Assembly (NCBI GenBank): GCA_045627805.1
Contig: JAZQOJ010000100.1
Location: 1 to 14,170, forward strand
From: UBA1756 sp045627805
GTDB taxonomy: Bacteria > Bacteroidota > Bacteroidia > Bacteroidales > WCHB1-69
Length of the DNA: 14,170 nucleotides
Reading direction: 5' to 3'
Shown: piece after piece, positions 5,706 to 13,716 of the stretch
Layout: each line of letters opens with the position of its first letter
How positions within the stretch are numbered: position 1 is the stretch's first letter
The notes under the pieces: generated by a model
Databases searched by the model: none
What the model saw: only the letters and a program-made list of their open reading frames with translations
What the model was told of the DNA's origin: nothing
Program-made: the position numbers and the translations under genes

Positions 5706-6323
5706 TTATTGATTGTTATTGTTGTTTAATCTGATTTCGAGTCCTATCTGGAGTTGCAGCACGAAAATGCCTTTTTTGTAGTCGCATTCCACGTTGGGAT
5801 TGCTGGTTTTGGTGGCGAGCGGAATGAGGTAGGAGGGATTCACGCCGATGCCGAGGCGGAAGATGTTGCCAAGTTGCGCCTGTATTTGCGCCATCGCGCC
5901 GATTCCCAGCAGATGGGCGTAGTGCGAGGTGGTGGAGATGTGGCTGAGTGCCAGCGTGTCGGCATAATTGGTCACCGTTTTGTGGAGATTGTTGTACGAA
6001 ATTTCGCCGCCGAGACGAAGGAAAAATCTGTCGCCCAAGGGTTTCGAGTACAGTGCGGCCACACCGGCTTTCAGTTTCGTCATTTTTTGCGCCATTCCGT
6101 AAATGTCGGCCACGCCCTTGTGTCCGGCATAGTCGAAATTGATTTGCACGTCGAGGTTCGGATGCCATCCGTCGATGATGAACGAGCCGCCGGTCCCTAA
6201 GGTTTTATTGAGCAATGAGTCGTTGGAAAATTCCTTGTTGAATCGCACTTCCAGACGTTGCGCCATTGCTCCAGTCGCCAGCGTGAGCAATGTGATGAGC
6301 AGGATGATGGTTCTGTTTTTCAT
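5706..6323 (-). CDS. Exported outer-membrane beta-barrel-like protein, hypothetical
   Basis: A 205-residue protein with a clean signal peptide (MKNRTIILLITLL, cleavage probably after AMA at 19-21). The mature part consists of alternating polar/hydrophobic strands with frequent aromatic ends: LDVQINFDYAGH, KAGVAALYSKPLGDRFFLRLGGEISYNN, FRLGIGVNPSYLIPL and GIFVLQLQIGLEIRL. This is the look of a small outer-membrane barrel (about eight strands), as in OmpW/PorT-like Bacteroidota proteins. It ends in an Asn run (NNNNNQ) rather than the usual aromatic terminal residue. It overlaps nothing but leaves only two bases before glmM, so the pair is likely translated together. Ligand and function unknown. 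Confidence 0.7.
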   Translation of the reverse strand: MKNRTIILLITLLTLATGAMAQRLEVRFNKEFSNDSLLNKTLGTGGSFIIDGWHPNLDVQINFDYAGHKGVADIYGMAQKMTKLKAGVAALYSKPLGDRFFLRLGGEISYNNLHKTVTNYADTLALSHISTTSHYAHLLGIGAMAQIQAQLGNIFRLGIGVNPSYLIPLATKTSNPNVECDYKKGIFVLQLQIGLEIRLNNNNNQ

Positions 6324-6375
6324 AATTGTTGAATCGTTTGCAGAAGAGAGGTGTCGTACCGAGTTTCATTTTCAA

Positions 6376-7458
6376 TTAGAAATCCTCGCAGTAGTCGTCG
6401 AGAATGTAGAAGCGCGTGCCGCGGTCGGCCTTGTAATATGGGCCGCCGGGATGTTTGGCCCACCAGTCCATATTGAGCCAGCAGTTTTGCTGTCGGTCGA
6501 TGCGGTAATGGATGTTGCCGGTCCAAGTGTCCTTGTAGCGGTAACGGATGTAGTCGGCTACCTTGTTCATATCGGCTTTGCCGAGATTGATTTCCGTGAA
6601 GGCGTGTCCGCCCGAGTTGCTTTTCTGGAAGGCGAAATTGATGCGTGCGTCGCCGCCGATGGAGAGGAGCATTGAGCAGACGAGGATGGCGAAGTCGTCG
6701 CAGTCGCCGCTAAGTTTGTTGACAATGGTGAACGACGCTTTCTGGTAGATTTCGCGGGCAGTGGGGTCGTTGACGTATTTCCAATTGGAATTGCAGTAAT
6801 CGAAAATATCGCAGATCTGGCTCAGATTGAAAGTGCCGGGCGATTGGCTGGCGATTTCGAGCGCTTTCCCCCTGACCGTTCCGCTGCGGTAGTCGCAGGC
6901 GTTGATGAGCCGTCTCTTTTCTCCCGTGAGGTTGCTGAGGTTCAGAAAGCCGGCGAGCGTGGAGCCGAAGGAAGTGCGGTGGCGCGACACGTGCGTGTTG
7001 ATCTTGATGTTTTCAACTTTCGGCGTAGAAGTGTTGATGTTGAGCGTGATGCCGTCGTCAACCTTGCTTCCCGTGGTGAATATGATCACGTTGCCATAAG
7101 TGATGGGAGCCGAGCGACGTTTGGCGCATGTGCAGACTCGGATTTCGGTATTGGTTGGCAAGCCCGTGAGACTTCCATAAAAATTATCGGAAGTAACATC
7201 TTTAATTCCAAGTACATAGTGTTGTTCGTTATTGAGAAGATAAACGAATCCGACCTCATAGATGGAGGTGTCGGGATCCAGCAATTGCCCTCTCAGGGTG
7301 GCTCCGTCCTTGGTGATGTTGGAGGGTTTCAGCGTAAAGGTGGCATTCATCGCCGTTGTGTCGTTTTGTGCGGCGAGTGGCCGGATGCCTGTTGCGCAGC
7401 ATAATATAAATAGTATCGAAATGATGAGTCGGCGATGCGAGTTCTTATTATAAAACAT
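6376..7458 (-). CDS. Exported transglutaminase-like protein with N-terminal Ig/FnIII-like domain
   Basis: A 360-residue protein. A signal peptide with a basic start and hydrophobic core ends near PLAAQ (about residue 31). Residues about 40-130 resemble a fibronectin type III-like beta-sandwich (TLKPSNITKDGATLRGQL, EVGFVYLL, LTGLPTNTEI, GNVIIFTTG). The C-terminal half is transglutaminase-like: LSGDCDDFAIL gives Cys253, GGHAFTEI gives His285 and WLNMDWW gives Asp331, a complete Cys-His-Asp triad. Known relatives act as cysteine proteases, peptidoglycan-associated peptidases or amidases rather than true cross-linkers; the substrate here is unknown. It follows dapB by 14 bases and precedes the beta-barrel-like gene by 52, suggesting one transcript and an envelope role. 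Confidence 0.82.
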   Translation of the reverse strand: MFYNKNSHRRLIISILFILCCATGIRPLAAQNDTTAMNATFTLKPSNITKDGATLRGQLLDPDTSIYEVGFVYLLNNEQHYVLGIKDVTSDNFYGSLTGLPTNTEIRVCTCAKRRSAPITYGNVIIFTTGSKVDDGITLNINTSTPKVENIKINTHVSRHRTSFGSTLAGFLNLSNLTGEKRRLINACDYRSGTVRGKALEIASQSPGTFNLSQICDIFDYCNSNWKYVNDPTAREIYQKASFTIVNKLSGDCDDFAILVCSMLLSIGGDARINFAFQKSNSGGHAFTEINLGKADMNKVADYIRYRYKDTWTGNIHYRIDRQQNCWLNMDWWAKHPGGPYYKADRGTRFYILDDYCEDF

Positions 7459-7472
7459 TGTATAAAGAGCAA

Positions 7473-8195
7473 TTAAATGTTGAGGAAAATTTCATTGAAT
7501 GCGTAAATTCCCTTGTGAGAGGGAAGCCATTTGGCGGCACGCACGGCGCCTTGTGCGAAAATGGCACGGCTGAATGCCTTGTGCGTAAGCACAATACGGT
7601 CGCTGCTGGACTCGTATTGAACAGTGTGTGTGCCTGTTTCATTGCCGATGCGGTGCGCTATAATGTTGACGTTGTTGGAGTCGCTATCGTCGGCTAATGC
7701 CCAGCCGTTTTTTCTATCTAACTGATTGATAATGATATCGGCGATTGAGATGGCGGTGCCGCTGGGCGCATCTTTTTTTGCGATGTGATGGGTTTCTTCA
7801 ATCATCACGTCGTATTGCGGTTGATTGTTCATCAATTGGGCCGTCATCTCGTTGACTTTGAAGAACAGATTGGCTCCGATCGAGAAATTGGAGCCGTAAA
7901 TCAAGGCGCCGCCATTGTCGCGGCAGTGCTTGAGCACGTCGTTGGCACATTGAAACCATCCCGTGGTTCCGCACACGACGGGCACTTGCGCTTCGAAGCA
8001 GCGGTAGAGGTTTTTCACGACGGTGGCGGGAGTCGAGAATTCGATGGCCACGTCGCAAGTGCGGAAACTGTCGTATTGTGCGGCCCAATCGTCTTCGTTG
8101 TCGATTCGCGCTACGATGGGCAGGTTCTCTTCTTGCAGGATTTTTTCAATTTCCTTGCCCATTTTTCCGTATCCGAGGAGTGCTACTTTGATCAT
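7473..8195 (-). CDS. dapB: 4-hydroxy-tetrahydrodipicolinate reductase
   Basis: A 240-residue enzyme of the diaminopimelate branch of lysine synthesis; it reduces hydroxytetrahydrodipicolinate with NAD(P)H in the cytoplasm and thereby supplies meso-diaminopimelate to peptidoglycan. The start MIKVALLGYGKMG (ATG at 8193-8195) places the nucleotide-binding GYGKMG at 8-13, as expected; the in-frame ATG 48 bases upstream would overlap the rlmD end and add a non-homologous tail. CGTTGW (75-80) and EETHHIAKKDAPSGTA (133-148) are present, with His136/His137 and Lys140 in the positions of the catalytic HH and K of the E. coli enzyme. The length is a little under E. coli DapB (273) but normal for Bacteroidota. 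It starts ten bases after rlmD. Confidence 0.93.
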   Translation of the reverse strand: MIKVALLGYGKMGKEIEKILQEENLPIVARIDNEDDWAAQYDSFRTCDVAIEFSTPATVVKNLYRCFEAQVPVVCGTTGWFQCANDVLKHCRDNGGALIYGSNFSIGANLFFKVNEMTAQLMNNQPQYDVMIEETHHIAKKDAPSGTAISIADIIINQLDRKNGWALADDSDSNNVNIIAHRIGNETGTHTVQYESSSDRIVLTHKAFSRAIFAQGAVRAAKWLPSHKGIYAFNEIFLNI

Positions 8196-8205
8196 TTTGT
8201 AGGAT

Positions 8206-9615
8206 TTAATCGTTAATAATTTCCATAAGAACCACGTTTTCAACGTGTTGAGTATGAGGAAACATATCTACGGGCTGAATTTTGAGCACGCGGTAATGTT
8301 CGGCAAGGAGTGTCAGGTCGCGGGCTTGAGTGGCGGGGTTGCAACTCACATACACGATGCGTTTGGGCTTCATTCGGATCAATTGTTCCACCACGTCGGG
8401 GTGCATTCCGTTGCGCGGCGGGTCGGTGATGACGATGTCGGGACGTCCGTGCGAGGCGACGAATTCGGGTGTGAGCACCTTTGCCATATCGCCGGCATAA
8501 AATTCGGTGTTGTCAATATGGTTGATGTCCGAGTTCACTTTCGCATCCTCGATGGCCATTTCCACATACTCAATGCCGACCACTTTTTTGGCGTCGCGTG
8601 CCACGAAGTTGGCAATGGTGCCAGTGCCGGTGTAAAGGTCGTACACCACGTCGTCGGGCGTGATGGCGGCGAATTCTTTGGCTACGCTGTACAGGCGGAA
8701 GGCCTGTTTGCTGTTGGTCTGGTAAAACGAGGCGGGTCCCACCTTGAAGTCGAGGTCGCCCATCTTTTCCATCATAAATTCTTTTCCCTTATAGGTGATG
8801 AATTTTTGGTCGCCCGTGCTGTCGTTCATCTTCTGATTGACGACATATTGCAGCGAGGTGATTTCTGGAAATTGTTCGGAAATAAAGTTCAAAACACTGA
8901 TAGACTGTTCGTTGAGTTCTGTTACGACCAAGATGACCATCAGTTCGCCAGTGGAGGCGGTGCGGATTACGAGGTTGCGGAGCAGTCCGGTATGGTTGCG
9001 CAGATTGTAGAAGGTGATGCCGTTTCGGATGGCGAACTCTTTGACTGCGAGCCGGATTTTGTTGCTGGGTTCGGGCTGAAGGTGGCAGAAGTTCACGTCC
9101 AGCACCTTGTCAAATTTGGAGGGCACGTGAAAGCCGATTCCGCGGGTTTCAATGGATTGTCCTTCCTGCTGCGCCTGCATATCTTCGTTCGAGAGCCAGC
9201 GCTGGTGCGTGAAGGTGTATTCCATTTTGTTTCGGTATTCGTACTGCTTTTCGGAGGCGAGAATGGGCATTGGCTCCGGATGCTCAAAATGGCCCAGGTG
9301 GTTGAAGTTGTCGATTACCTGTTTCTGCTTGTAAAACAGTTGCTGCGCGTAGTCAAGCATTTGCCACTTGCATCCGCCGCAAAGTCCGAAATGTTCGCAC
9401 TTCGGTTCCACGCGGTAGGGCGACGGGGTGATGAGTCGTGCGCAGCGGGCTTCGGCATAACTTTTTTTCTGTTTGTAAACCAGTGCGTCAATCACGTCGC
9501 CCGGCACGACTCCCGTAACAAATACGGTCAGCCCTTCGTGTTTTGCGACGGCTTTTCCTTCGGAGCCCGCGTCCGTGATTTCCAGATTTTCAATTATGTA
9601 TTGTTTTCTTTTCAT
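8206..9615 (-). CDS. rlmD: 23S rRNA (uracil-5-)-methyltransferase, TrmA/RlmD family
   Basis: A 469-residue SAM-dependent RNA methyltransferase. An N-terminal TRAM-like domain (about 1-60) is followed by the iron-sulphur ligands Cys73, Cys79, Cys82 (CEHFGLCGGC) and Cys177 (FCHLQP). The Rossmann part has FYQTN (297-301), the SAM loop DLYTGTGT (326-333), DPPRNG (398-403), the catalytic Cys425 in YVSCNP and the general-base Glu459 in HVENV. This set fits RlmD (m5U1939 of 23S rRNA); an RlmC-like specificity cannot be excluded, since the families are told apart mainly by phylogeny. Start at ATG 9613-9615 (MKRKQYIIEN): the frame is open much further upstream, but that portion overlaps the reductase-like gene out of frame and is non-homologous. 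The gap to the preceding gene is two bases. Confidence 0.92.
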   Translation of the reverse strand: MKRKQYIIENLEITDAGSEGKAVAKHEGLTVFVTGVVPGDVIDALVYKQKKSYAEARCARLITPSPYRVEPKCEHFGLCGGCKWQMLDYAQQLFYKQKQVIDNFNHLGHFEHPEPMPILASEKQYEYRNKMEYTFTHQRWLSNEDMQAQQEGQSIETRGIGFHVPSKFDKVLDVNFCHLQPEPSNKIRLAVKEFAIRNGITFYNLRNHTGLLRNLVIRTASTGELMVILVVTELNEQSISVLNFISEQFPEITSLQYVVNQKMNDSTGDQKFITYKGKEFMMEKMGDLDFKVGPASFYQTNSKQAFRLYSVAKEFAAITPDDVVYDLYTGTGTIANFVARDAKKVVGIEYVEMAIEDAKVNSDINHIDNTEFYAGDMAKVLTPEFVASHGRPDIVITDPPRNGMHPDVVEQLIRMKPKRIVYVSCNPATQARDLTLLAEHYRVLKIQPVDMFPHTQHVENVVLMEIIND

Positions 9616-9617
9616 AA

Positions 9618-10415
9618 TTAATAAATAAAAGGAAAGACACGCTTCAACTTGCGGCCTTCCATTTCGGCTGAGAATTCGGTTTTGTATTTTTTGTTCAATG
9701 CGTTGGCGCGTGGAACGAGATTGGCAAAAGTCCAGATGAAGAAGGTAAGTCCTGCCAGCGACCAGGTCATCACGGCAAAACCGAGCCATTCCATCAGTTC
9801 TCCGAAATAGTTGGCGGAGGTCACATAGTTGAACATACCGCCTTTCGGGAGGTAGTGCTTGGTGTCGGCTGGGTCTTTGCGGAGGTGGCGGATGATGTAG
9901 TCGGAGTGGAGATTGGTGACGAAGCCGAAAATGAAGATGGCCACGCCGATGATGAACCACGGTGAGGTGAGCCAGGCGGCTGTGTCGGTGTAGGTAATGC
10001 CGAAAGCAGTGTAATTGACGCGGAAAGACTCAAAGAAAATCCAATAACCTTGCATAACGGCGTTCAGCAGGTTGAAAACCACGCCCATCAGCATAATTCC
10101 GATTGGCATTTTGCTTTTTCCTTTCATTAAAAAAGGAAAGATGAATACGCGTTGAAAATAGTGTAACTCAAAGATTAAGAAGAAGATAAGGGGAACAGTA
10201 ACCAATTTGTTGGGGGAGATGCACCAAAGCACAAGCATAGCGGCAAAAACGGGCACCTCCATAAAAAACCAGGCGACTTTGTTGTTGATGAGTTTTCCGA
10301 ACTTGGAGTTGACCAGCATTCCATAACCCGCCTCCACGAAGTAGAGAGCAATGAAAACCACGGCCGCAATGCCGAGCATACAAAAAAGATAGATATAGAA
10401 AGTGCTCATTTGCAA
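9618..10415 (-). CDS. Steroid 5-alpha-reductase family membrane protein (3-oxo-5-alpha-steroid 4-dehydrogenase-like)
   Basis: A 265-residue polytopic membrane protein with about six hydrophobic segments (about 5-26, 47-66, 72-97, 103-128, 152-168, 208-233). The C-terminal block is diagnostic of the family: NLHSDYIIRHLRK (168-180), YLPKGGMFNYVTSANYFGE (188-206), EWLGFAVMTWSL, and WTFANLVPRA. In the N-terminal half, the FMEVP segment has Glu53 and the HYFQR segment has Tyr86, the positions of the catalytic Glu57 and Tyr91 of human SRD5A2 as I recall them. The enzyme is expected to use NADPH to reduce a 4-ene-3-oxo group. The natural substrate in an anaerobic gut-type bacterium is not known; dietary or host steroids or bile-acid intermediates are possible, and a lipid is also possible. 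Its ATG is directly next to the sppA stop (Met3, six bases later, is the alternative start), so it is operon-linked. Confidence 0.88.
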   Translation of the reverse strand: MQMSTFYIYLFCMLGIAAVVFIALYFVEAGYGMLVNSKFGKLINNKVAWFFMEVPVFAAMLVLWCISPNKLVTVPLIFFLIFELHYFQRVFIFPFLMKGKSKMPIGIMLMGVVFNLLNAVMQGYWIFFESFRVNYTAFGITYTDTAAWLTSPWFIIGVAIFIFGFVTNLHSDYIIRHLRKDPADTKHYLPKGGMFNYVTSANYFGELMEWLGFAVMTWSLAGLTFFIWTFANLVPRANALNKKYKTEFSAEMEGRKLKRVFPFIY

Positions 10416-12272
10416 TTATTTAATAATGATATCCATAGGCATACGAGCTTGGATGCCTTCCATTTTTCGGATTTGGCGCAAAGCGTGGTAGGCGGGGTAC
10501 AGGTCGCCGAGTTCGCTTTGCAGGGTTAATTCAATATCCTGTCCTTCTTTTTCTCCAGCAAGAATTTGTGCCCAGAAATCGTTTTTCATCGGATAGCTGA
10601 CGATGGCGTAATTGTCAACCTGAGCCAATTGGGCTGCATATTGGATGGCGTCGTCGATGTTGCCGATTTTGTCAACCAGTCCCAGTTTCACCGCATCTTT
10701 TCCCGACCATACGCGTCCCTGTCCGATGGAATCCACATCCGCTTTTTGCATTTTGCGCCCAGCGGCCACGCGGCTGAGGAAGGTGTCGTAGGTTTCGTCA
10801 ACGCTGTTTTGCATATAAGCCCGTTCGGCTTCGTCCATCGGGCGGAATCCGTTCAGTGCATCGGCGTGCTCGTTGGTCTTGACGCGGTCGATGGTGATGC
10901 CCAGCTTGTTTTCCAGGAATTTCCCGATGCTGGGAATCATTCCGAAAACGCCGATTGAACCGGTGAGCGTGGTGGCTTCGGCAAAGATGGCATCGGCGCC
11001 GGAGGAGATGTAGTAGCCCCCGGATGCTGCGTAGTCGCCCATCGACACCACCACTTTCTTGCCAGCGGCTTTTGCCTGCTCAATCTCGTTCCAGATGACT
11101 TCGGAGGCGAGGGCGCTGCCGCCGGGCGAGTTGACTCTCAGCACGATGGCTTTCACTTTCTTGTCCTTGTAAACTTTCCGCAACTCCTTGCAGAAGGTTT
11201 CGGAAGCGATGACGTCGCTGACGCCCTTCCCGTCAACGATTTCGCCGTAGGCGTAAACCACGGCGATTTTGTCTTTGGTGAAAACGCGCGGCGTCGAAAT
11301 GTTTTCAATGTACTCGCCCAGATAGACGAGGGAGAGTTTTGCATTCTCGGCGATTCCGACTTTTTCGCGAAGCAACTTGCCATAGTCGGAACGATAGATC
11401 AGGCGGTCAACCAGTTTGGCACTCAGCACGTCGTCGGATGAAACCAGTTTCAAACTGTCGGCAATGTTGTTGATGTCTTCAACGGAAATTTTGCGGGAAG
11501 CGGCGATTTCCTGGCAGAAGGTGCCCCAGATGGAGTTGAGGAGAACTTCCGTCTGTTCGCGGTTGGCCTCGCTCATACGGTCCATCAGGTAGGGCTCGAC
11601 GGCGCTTTTGAATTTGCCGCATTTCACCACGTCCACCTCGATGTCCAGTTTGTCGATGAGCCCTTTGTAGAACATAATTTGGCTGGCCATTCCGCGCAGG
11701 TCGAAGTTGCCTTTCGGGTTCAGGTAAACCTGGTCGGCGGCGGAGGCGATGTAGTAGGCGCCCTGCGAGTAGCTCTCTCCGTATGCGTACACGAATTTGC
11801 CCGACTTCTTGAATTCCGAAATGGCATGGCGTATGGCGGTCATAGAGGCCGGGCTGGCTTGCACGCTGGAAAGATAGAGGGAAACGCCTTTGATTTTGGA
11901 GTCTTTGGCGGCGCTTCTCAGTGCCGACAGCACGTCGTCAAGCCCGACGGTGTTCTGGTACGCGGGCAGAAAGGAGAATTCGCCGGCGTTGTTGGCGCGT
12001 TCAACGATGGCGCCGTTGAGGGTGAGTTCCAAAACGGAGTTGGAAGAGATGGACGGTGCGTCGCTTGCGACCATACTGACCAGACTGATGATGGCGAGGA
12101 TGGGGATGACGACCGAAGCGATGATGAAACCGAGCGCGGAGCCGAAGACCACACGCCAGAATTTGCGGGCGCGGCTTTCGGGTTTGTATGGTTTGGGCTG
12201 CTTTCCTCTGCGTGAGGTTTCCGTACACATTTCATCAGCGTTTTGCGGATTGGATTGGGTGAAATCTTCCAT
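10416..12272 (-). CDS. sppA: Signal peptide peptidase, 67-kDa SppA type
   Basis: A 618-residue protein, the same length as E. coli SppA. A cytoplasmic basic N-terminus (about 1-40) and one membrane anchor (about 41-69) precede two ClpP-fold halves. The N-terminal half supplies Lys222 (GKFKSAVEP), the C-terminal half Ser417 (GDYAASGGYY), matching the Ser/Lys dyad shared across SppA halves; the SPGGS (382-386) oxyanion segment and TTLTGSIGVFG (434-444) are also present. It degrades cleaved signal peptides in the inner membrane. ATG at 12270-12272 (MEDFTQSNPQ) is preferred over the in-frame ATG 60 bases upstream, because that one would start upstream of the predicted transcription start and adds a hydrophobic tail not seen in the family. 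It is the first gene of the minus-strand block. Confidence 0.93.
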   Translation of the reverse strand: MEDFTQSNPQNADEMCTETSRRGKQPKPYKPESRARKFWRVVFGSALGFIIASVVIPILAIISLVSMVASDAPSISSNSVLELTLNGAIVERANNAGEFSFLPAYQNTVGLDDVLSALRSAAKDSKIKGVSLYLSSVQASPASMTAIRHAISEFKKSGKFVYAYGESYSQGAYYIASAADQVYLNPKGNFDLRGMASQIMFYKGLIDKLDIEVDVVKCGKFKSAVEPYLMDRMSEANREQTEVLLNSIWGTFCQEIAASRKISVEDINNIADSLKLVSSDDVLSAKLVDRLIYRSDYGKLLREKVGIAENAKLSLVYLGEYIENISTPRVFTKDKIAVVYAYGEIVDGKGVSDVIASETFCKELRKVYKDKKVKAIVLRVNSPGGSALASEVIWNEIEQAKAAGKKVVVSMGDYAASGGYYISSGADAIFAEATTLTGSIGVFGMIPSIGKFLENKLGITIDRVKTNEHADALNGFRPMDEAERAYMQNSVDETYDTFLSRVAAGRKMQKADVDSIGQGRVWSGKDAVKLGLVDKIGNIDDAIQYAAQLAQVDNYAIVSYPMKNDFWAQILAGEKEGQDIELTLQSELGDLYPAYHALRQIRKMEGIQARMPMDIIIK

Positions 12273-12296
12273 AATAAATATTGTAAATAAGAACTT

Positions 12297-12327
12297 GCAA
12301 AAATACATATTTTTTATGTAAGTTTGC
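12297..12327. promoter_or_regulatory. Bidirectional promoter region, nearly symmetric, between sppA and the aminotransferase gene
   Basis: The minus-strand -7 element TATTTTTG (12298-12305) faces sppA; the plus-strand -7 element TAAGTTTG (12319-12326) faces the aminotransferase gene. Both match TAnnTTTG. They lie in an inverted repeat: GCAAAAATACATA (12297-12309) and TATGTAAGTTTGC (12315-12327) match in 11 of 13 positions around a T5 centre. The plus-strand -33 candidate is CTTG at 12294-12297, 21 bases upstream; the minus-strand -33 is less clear. RNA polymerase could probably occupy only one direction at a time. Confidence 0.6.
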
Positions 12328-12374
12328 TTCATTGAACGTTATTATGTAAATCATTATAAATCAAATTAGTAGTT

Positions 12375-13607
12375 ATGGAACTTATCTCCAACAGAGTGAA
12401 AAGTATGGCTCAATCCGAAACTTTGGCTATGACACAAATAGCCCGCGAGTTGAAAGAGGCAGGCAAAGACGTAATCAGTTTAAGCATTGGCGAACCGGAT
12501 TTCAACACTCCCGAAGTGGTGAAAGAGGCGGCCAAGCAGGCCATTGACGAGAATTGGACCCATTATCCGCCGGTTCCCGGTTATCCGGAACTCAAGAAGG
12601 CCATTTGCGCAAAATTCAAAAGAGACAACAATCTCGACTATACTCCAGACCAGATTATTGTGTCAACAGGCGCAAAACAATCTATTTATCAGGTAATTAT
12701 GGCGTTGGTGAATCCGGGCGAAGAGGTCATCATCCCCGCTCCGTTCTGGGTCACCTACAAAGCCATCGTGCAGCTGGCTGAAGGAAAGTCGGTTTACATC
12801 CAGACCAAGATTGAAAACGATTTCAAGGTGACGCCCGAGCAGCTCCGAGCCGCCATCACTCCGAAAACCAAGATGATGATTTTCAGCAGCCCGTCGAACC
12901 CGACCGGTATGCTTTATTCGAAAGATGAGCTGAAGGCATTGGCGGAAGTGCTCCGCGAATATCCCGACATCGTGGTGGTGGCCGACGAGATTTACGAGCA
13001 CATCAATTTCGAGGGCAAGCACGAGAGTATGGCCCAGTTCGACTGGATGAAGGAACGCGTGGTGACGGTGAACGGTGTCGCGAAAGGATTCGCTATGACG
13101 GGCTGGCGTATCGGTTTCATCGGCGCTCCGCTCGCGATCGCCAAGGCGTGCAACAAGTTGCAGGGCCAGGTCACTTCGGCCACTTGCTCAATCGCCCAGC
13201 GCGCCACCATCAAGGCGATGGAGATGGACCCCGCCACTTCGGAAGACATCATCAATATGCGCAACATTTTTATGAAACGCCGTGATATGGTGTACGAATT
13301 GTTGCAGCAAGTTCCCGGCTTCAAGGTGCGTTTACCGAAGGGCGCTTTCTACTTCTTCCCCGAAGTATGCAGTTTGTATGGCAAAAATGTGCCCGCCGAT
13401 TCCGTTTTCGCCAAAACTTACGGCAAAACCGTGATCGAAAACTCCACCGACCTCTGTATGTACTTGCTTTACGATGCCAATGTGGCGCTCGTGCAGGGCG
13501 TGGCTTTCGGCGATGACCGCTGCATCCGTTTGTCGTATGCAACTTCTGAAGACAAATTGCGTGAGGCAGTGCGTCGGATCAAAGCCGCGGTTGAAAATAT
13601 GAAGTAA
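12375..13607 (+). CDS. Class I pyridoxal-phosphate aminotransferase, aspartate aminotransferase-like
   Basis: A 410-residue cytoplasmic fold-type I aminotransferase. Hallmarks, in order: LSIGEPDF (36-43), YPPVPGYPELK (64-74), STGAKQ (97-102), PAPFWVTY (121-128), SSPSNPTG (171-178) with Asn175, ADEIY (203-207) with the ring-nitrogen-binding Asp204, NGVAKGFAMTGWRIG (233-247) with Schiff-base Lys237, and CIRLSYA (383-389) with the substrate carboxylate-binding Arg385. This is the AspB/I-gamma-like aspartate aminotransferase group; such proteins in Bacteroidota may also use prephenate or other keto acids, so I leave the gene symbol open. An insertion near 335-370 makes it a little longer than the usual 395-400. 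It is transcribed away from sppA and is the only large plus-strand gene here. Confidence 0.92.
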   Translation: MELISNRVKSMAQSETLAMTQIARELKEAGKDVISLSIGEPDFNTPEVVKEAAKQAIDENWTHYPPVPGYPELKKAICAKFKRDNNLDYTPDQIIVSTGAKQSIYQVIMALVNPGEEVIIPAPFWVTYKAIVQLAEGKSVYIQTKIENDFKVTPEQLRAAITPKTKMMIFSSPSNPTGMLYSKDELKALAEVLREYPDIVVVADEIYEHINFEGKHESMAQFDWMKERVVTVNGVAKGFAMTGWRIGFIGAPLAIAKACNKLQGQVTSATCSIAQRATIKAMEMDPATSEDIINMRNIFMKRRDMVYELLQQVPGFKVRLPKGAFYFFPEVCSLYGKNVPADSVFAKTYGKTVIENSTDLCMYLLYDANVALVQGVAFGDDRCIRLSYATSEDKLREAVRRIKAAVENMK

Positions 13608-13716
13608 ACGATTGGACAATTTGGGTGAATAAGAATGAAATTTTAACCGATGTAAAATAATTTTAAGGTCGTTGCGTTCTATAGTGTAGTTTTTTGAGAA
13701 ACAAATAAAATTGCCT

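Noticed and set aside
8245..9621. Plus-strand open frame of 458 codons opposite rlmD
   Set aside because: Long, but fully antisense to a gene with all catalytic and iron-sulphur residues intact; the protein shows no recognisable domain. It is the usual by-product of codon bias in the real gene.
9616..9960. Extended N-terminus of the rRNA methyltransferase
   Set aside because: The extra 115 residues are Arg/Pro/His-rich and lie out of frame within the reductase-like gene; the TRAM-like start MKRKQYIIEN fits the family.
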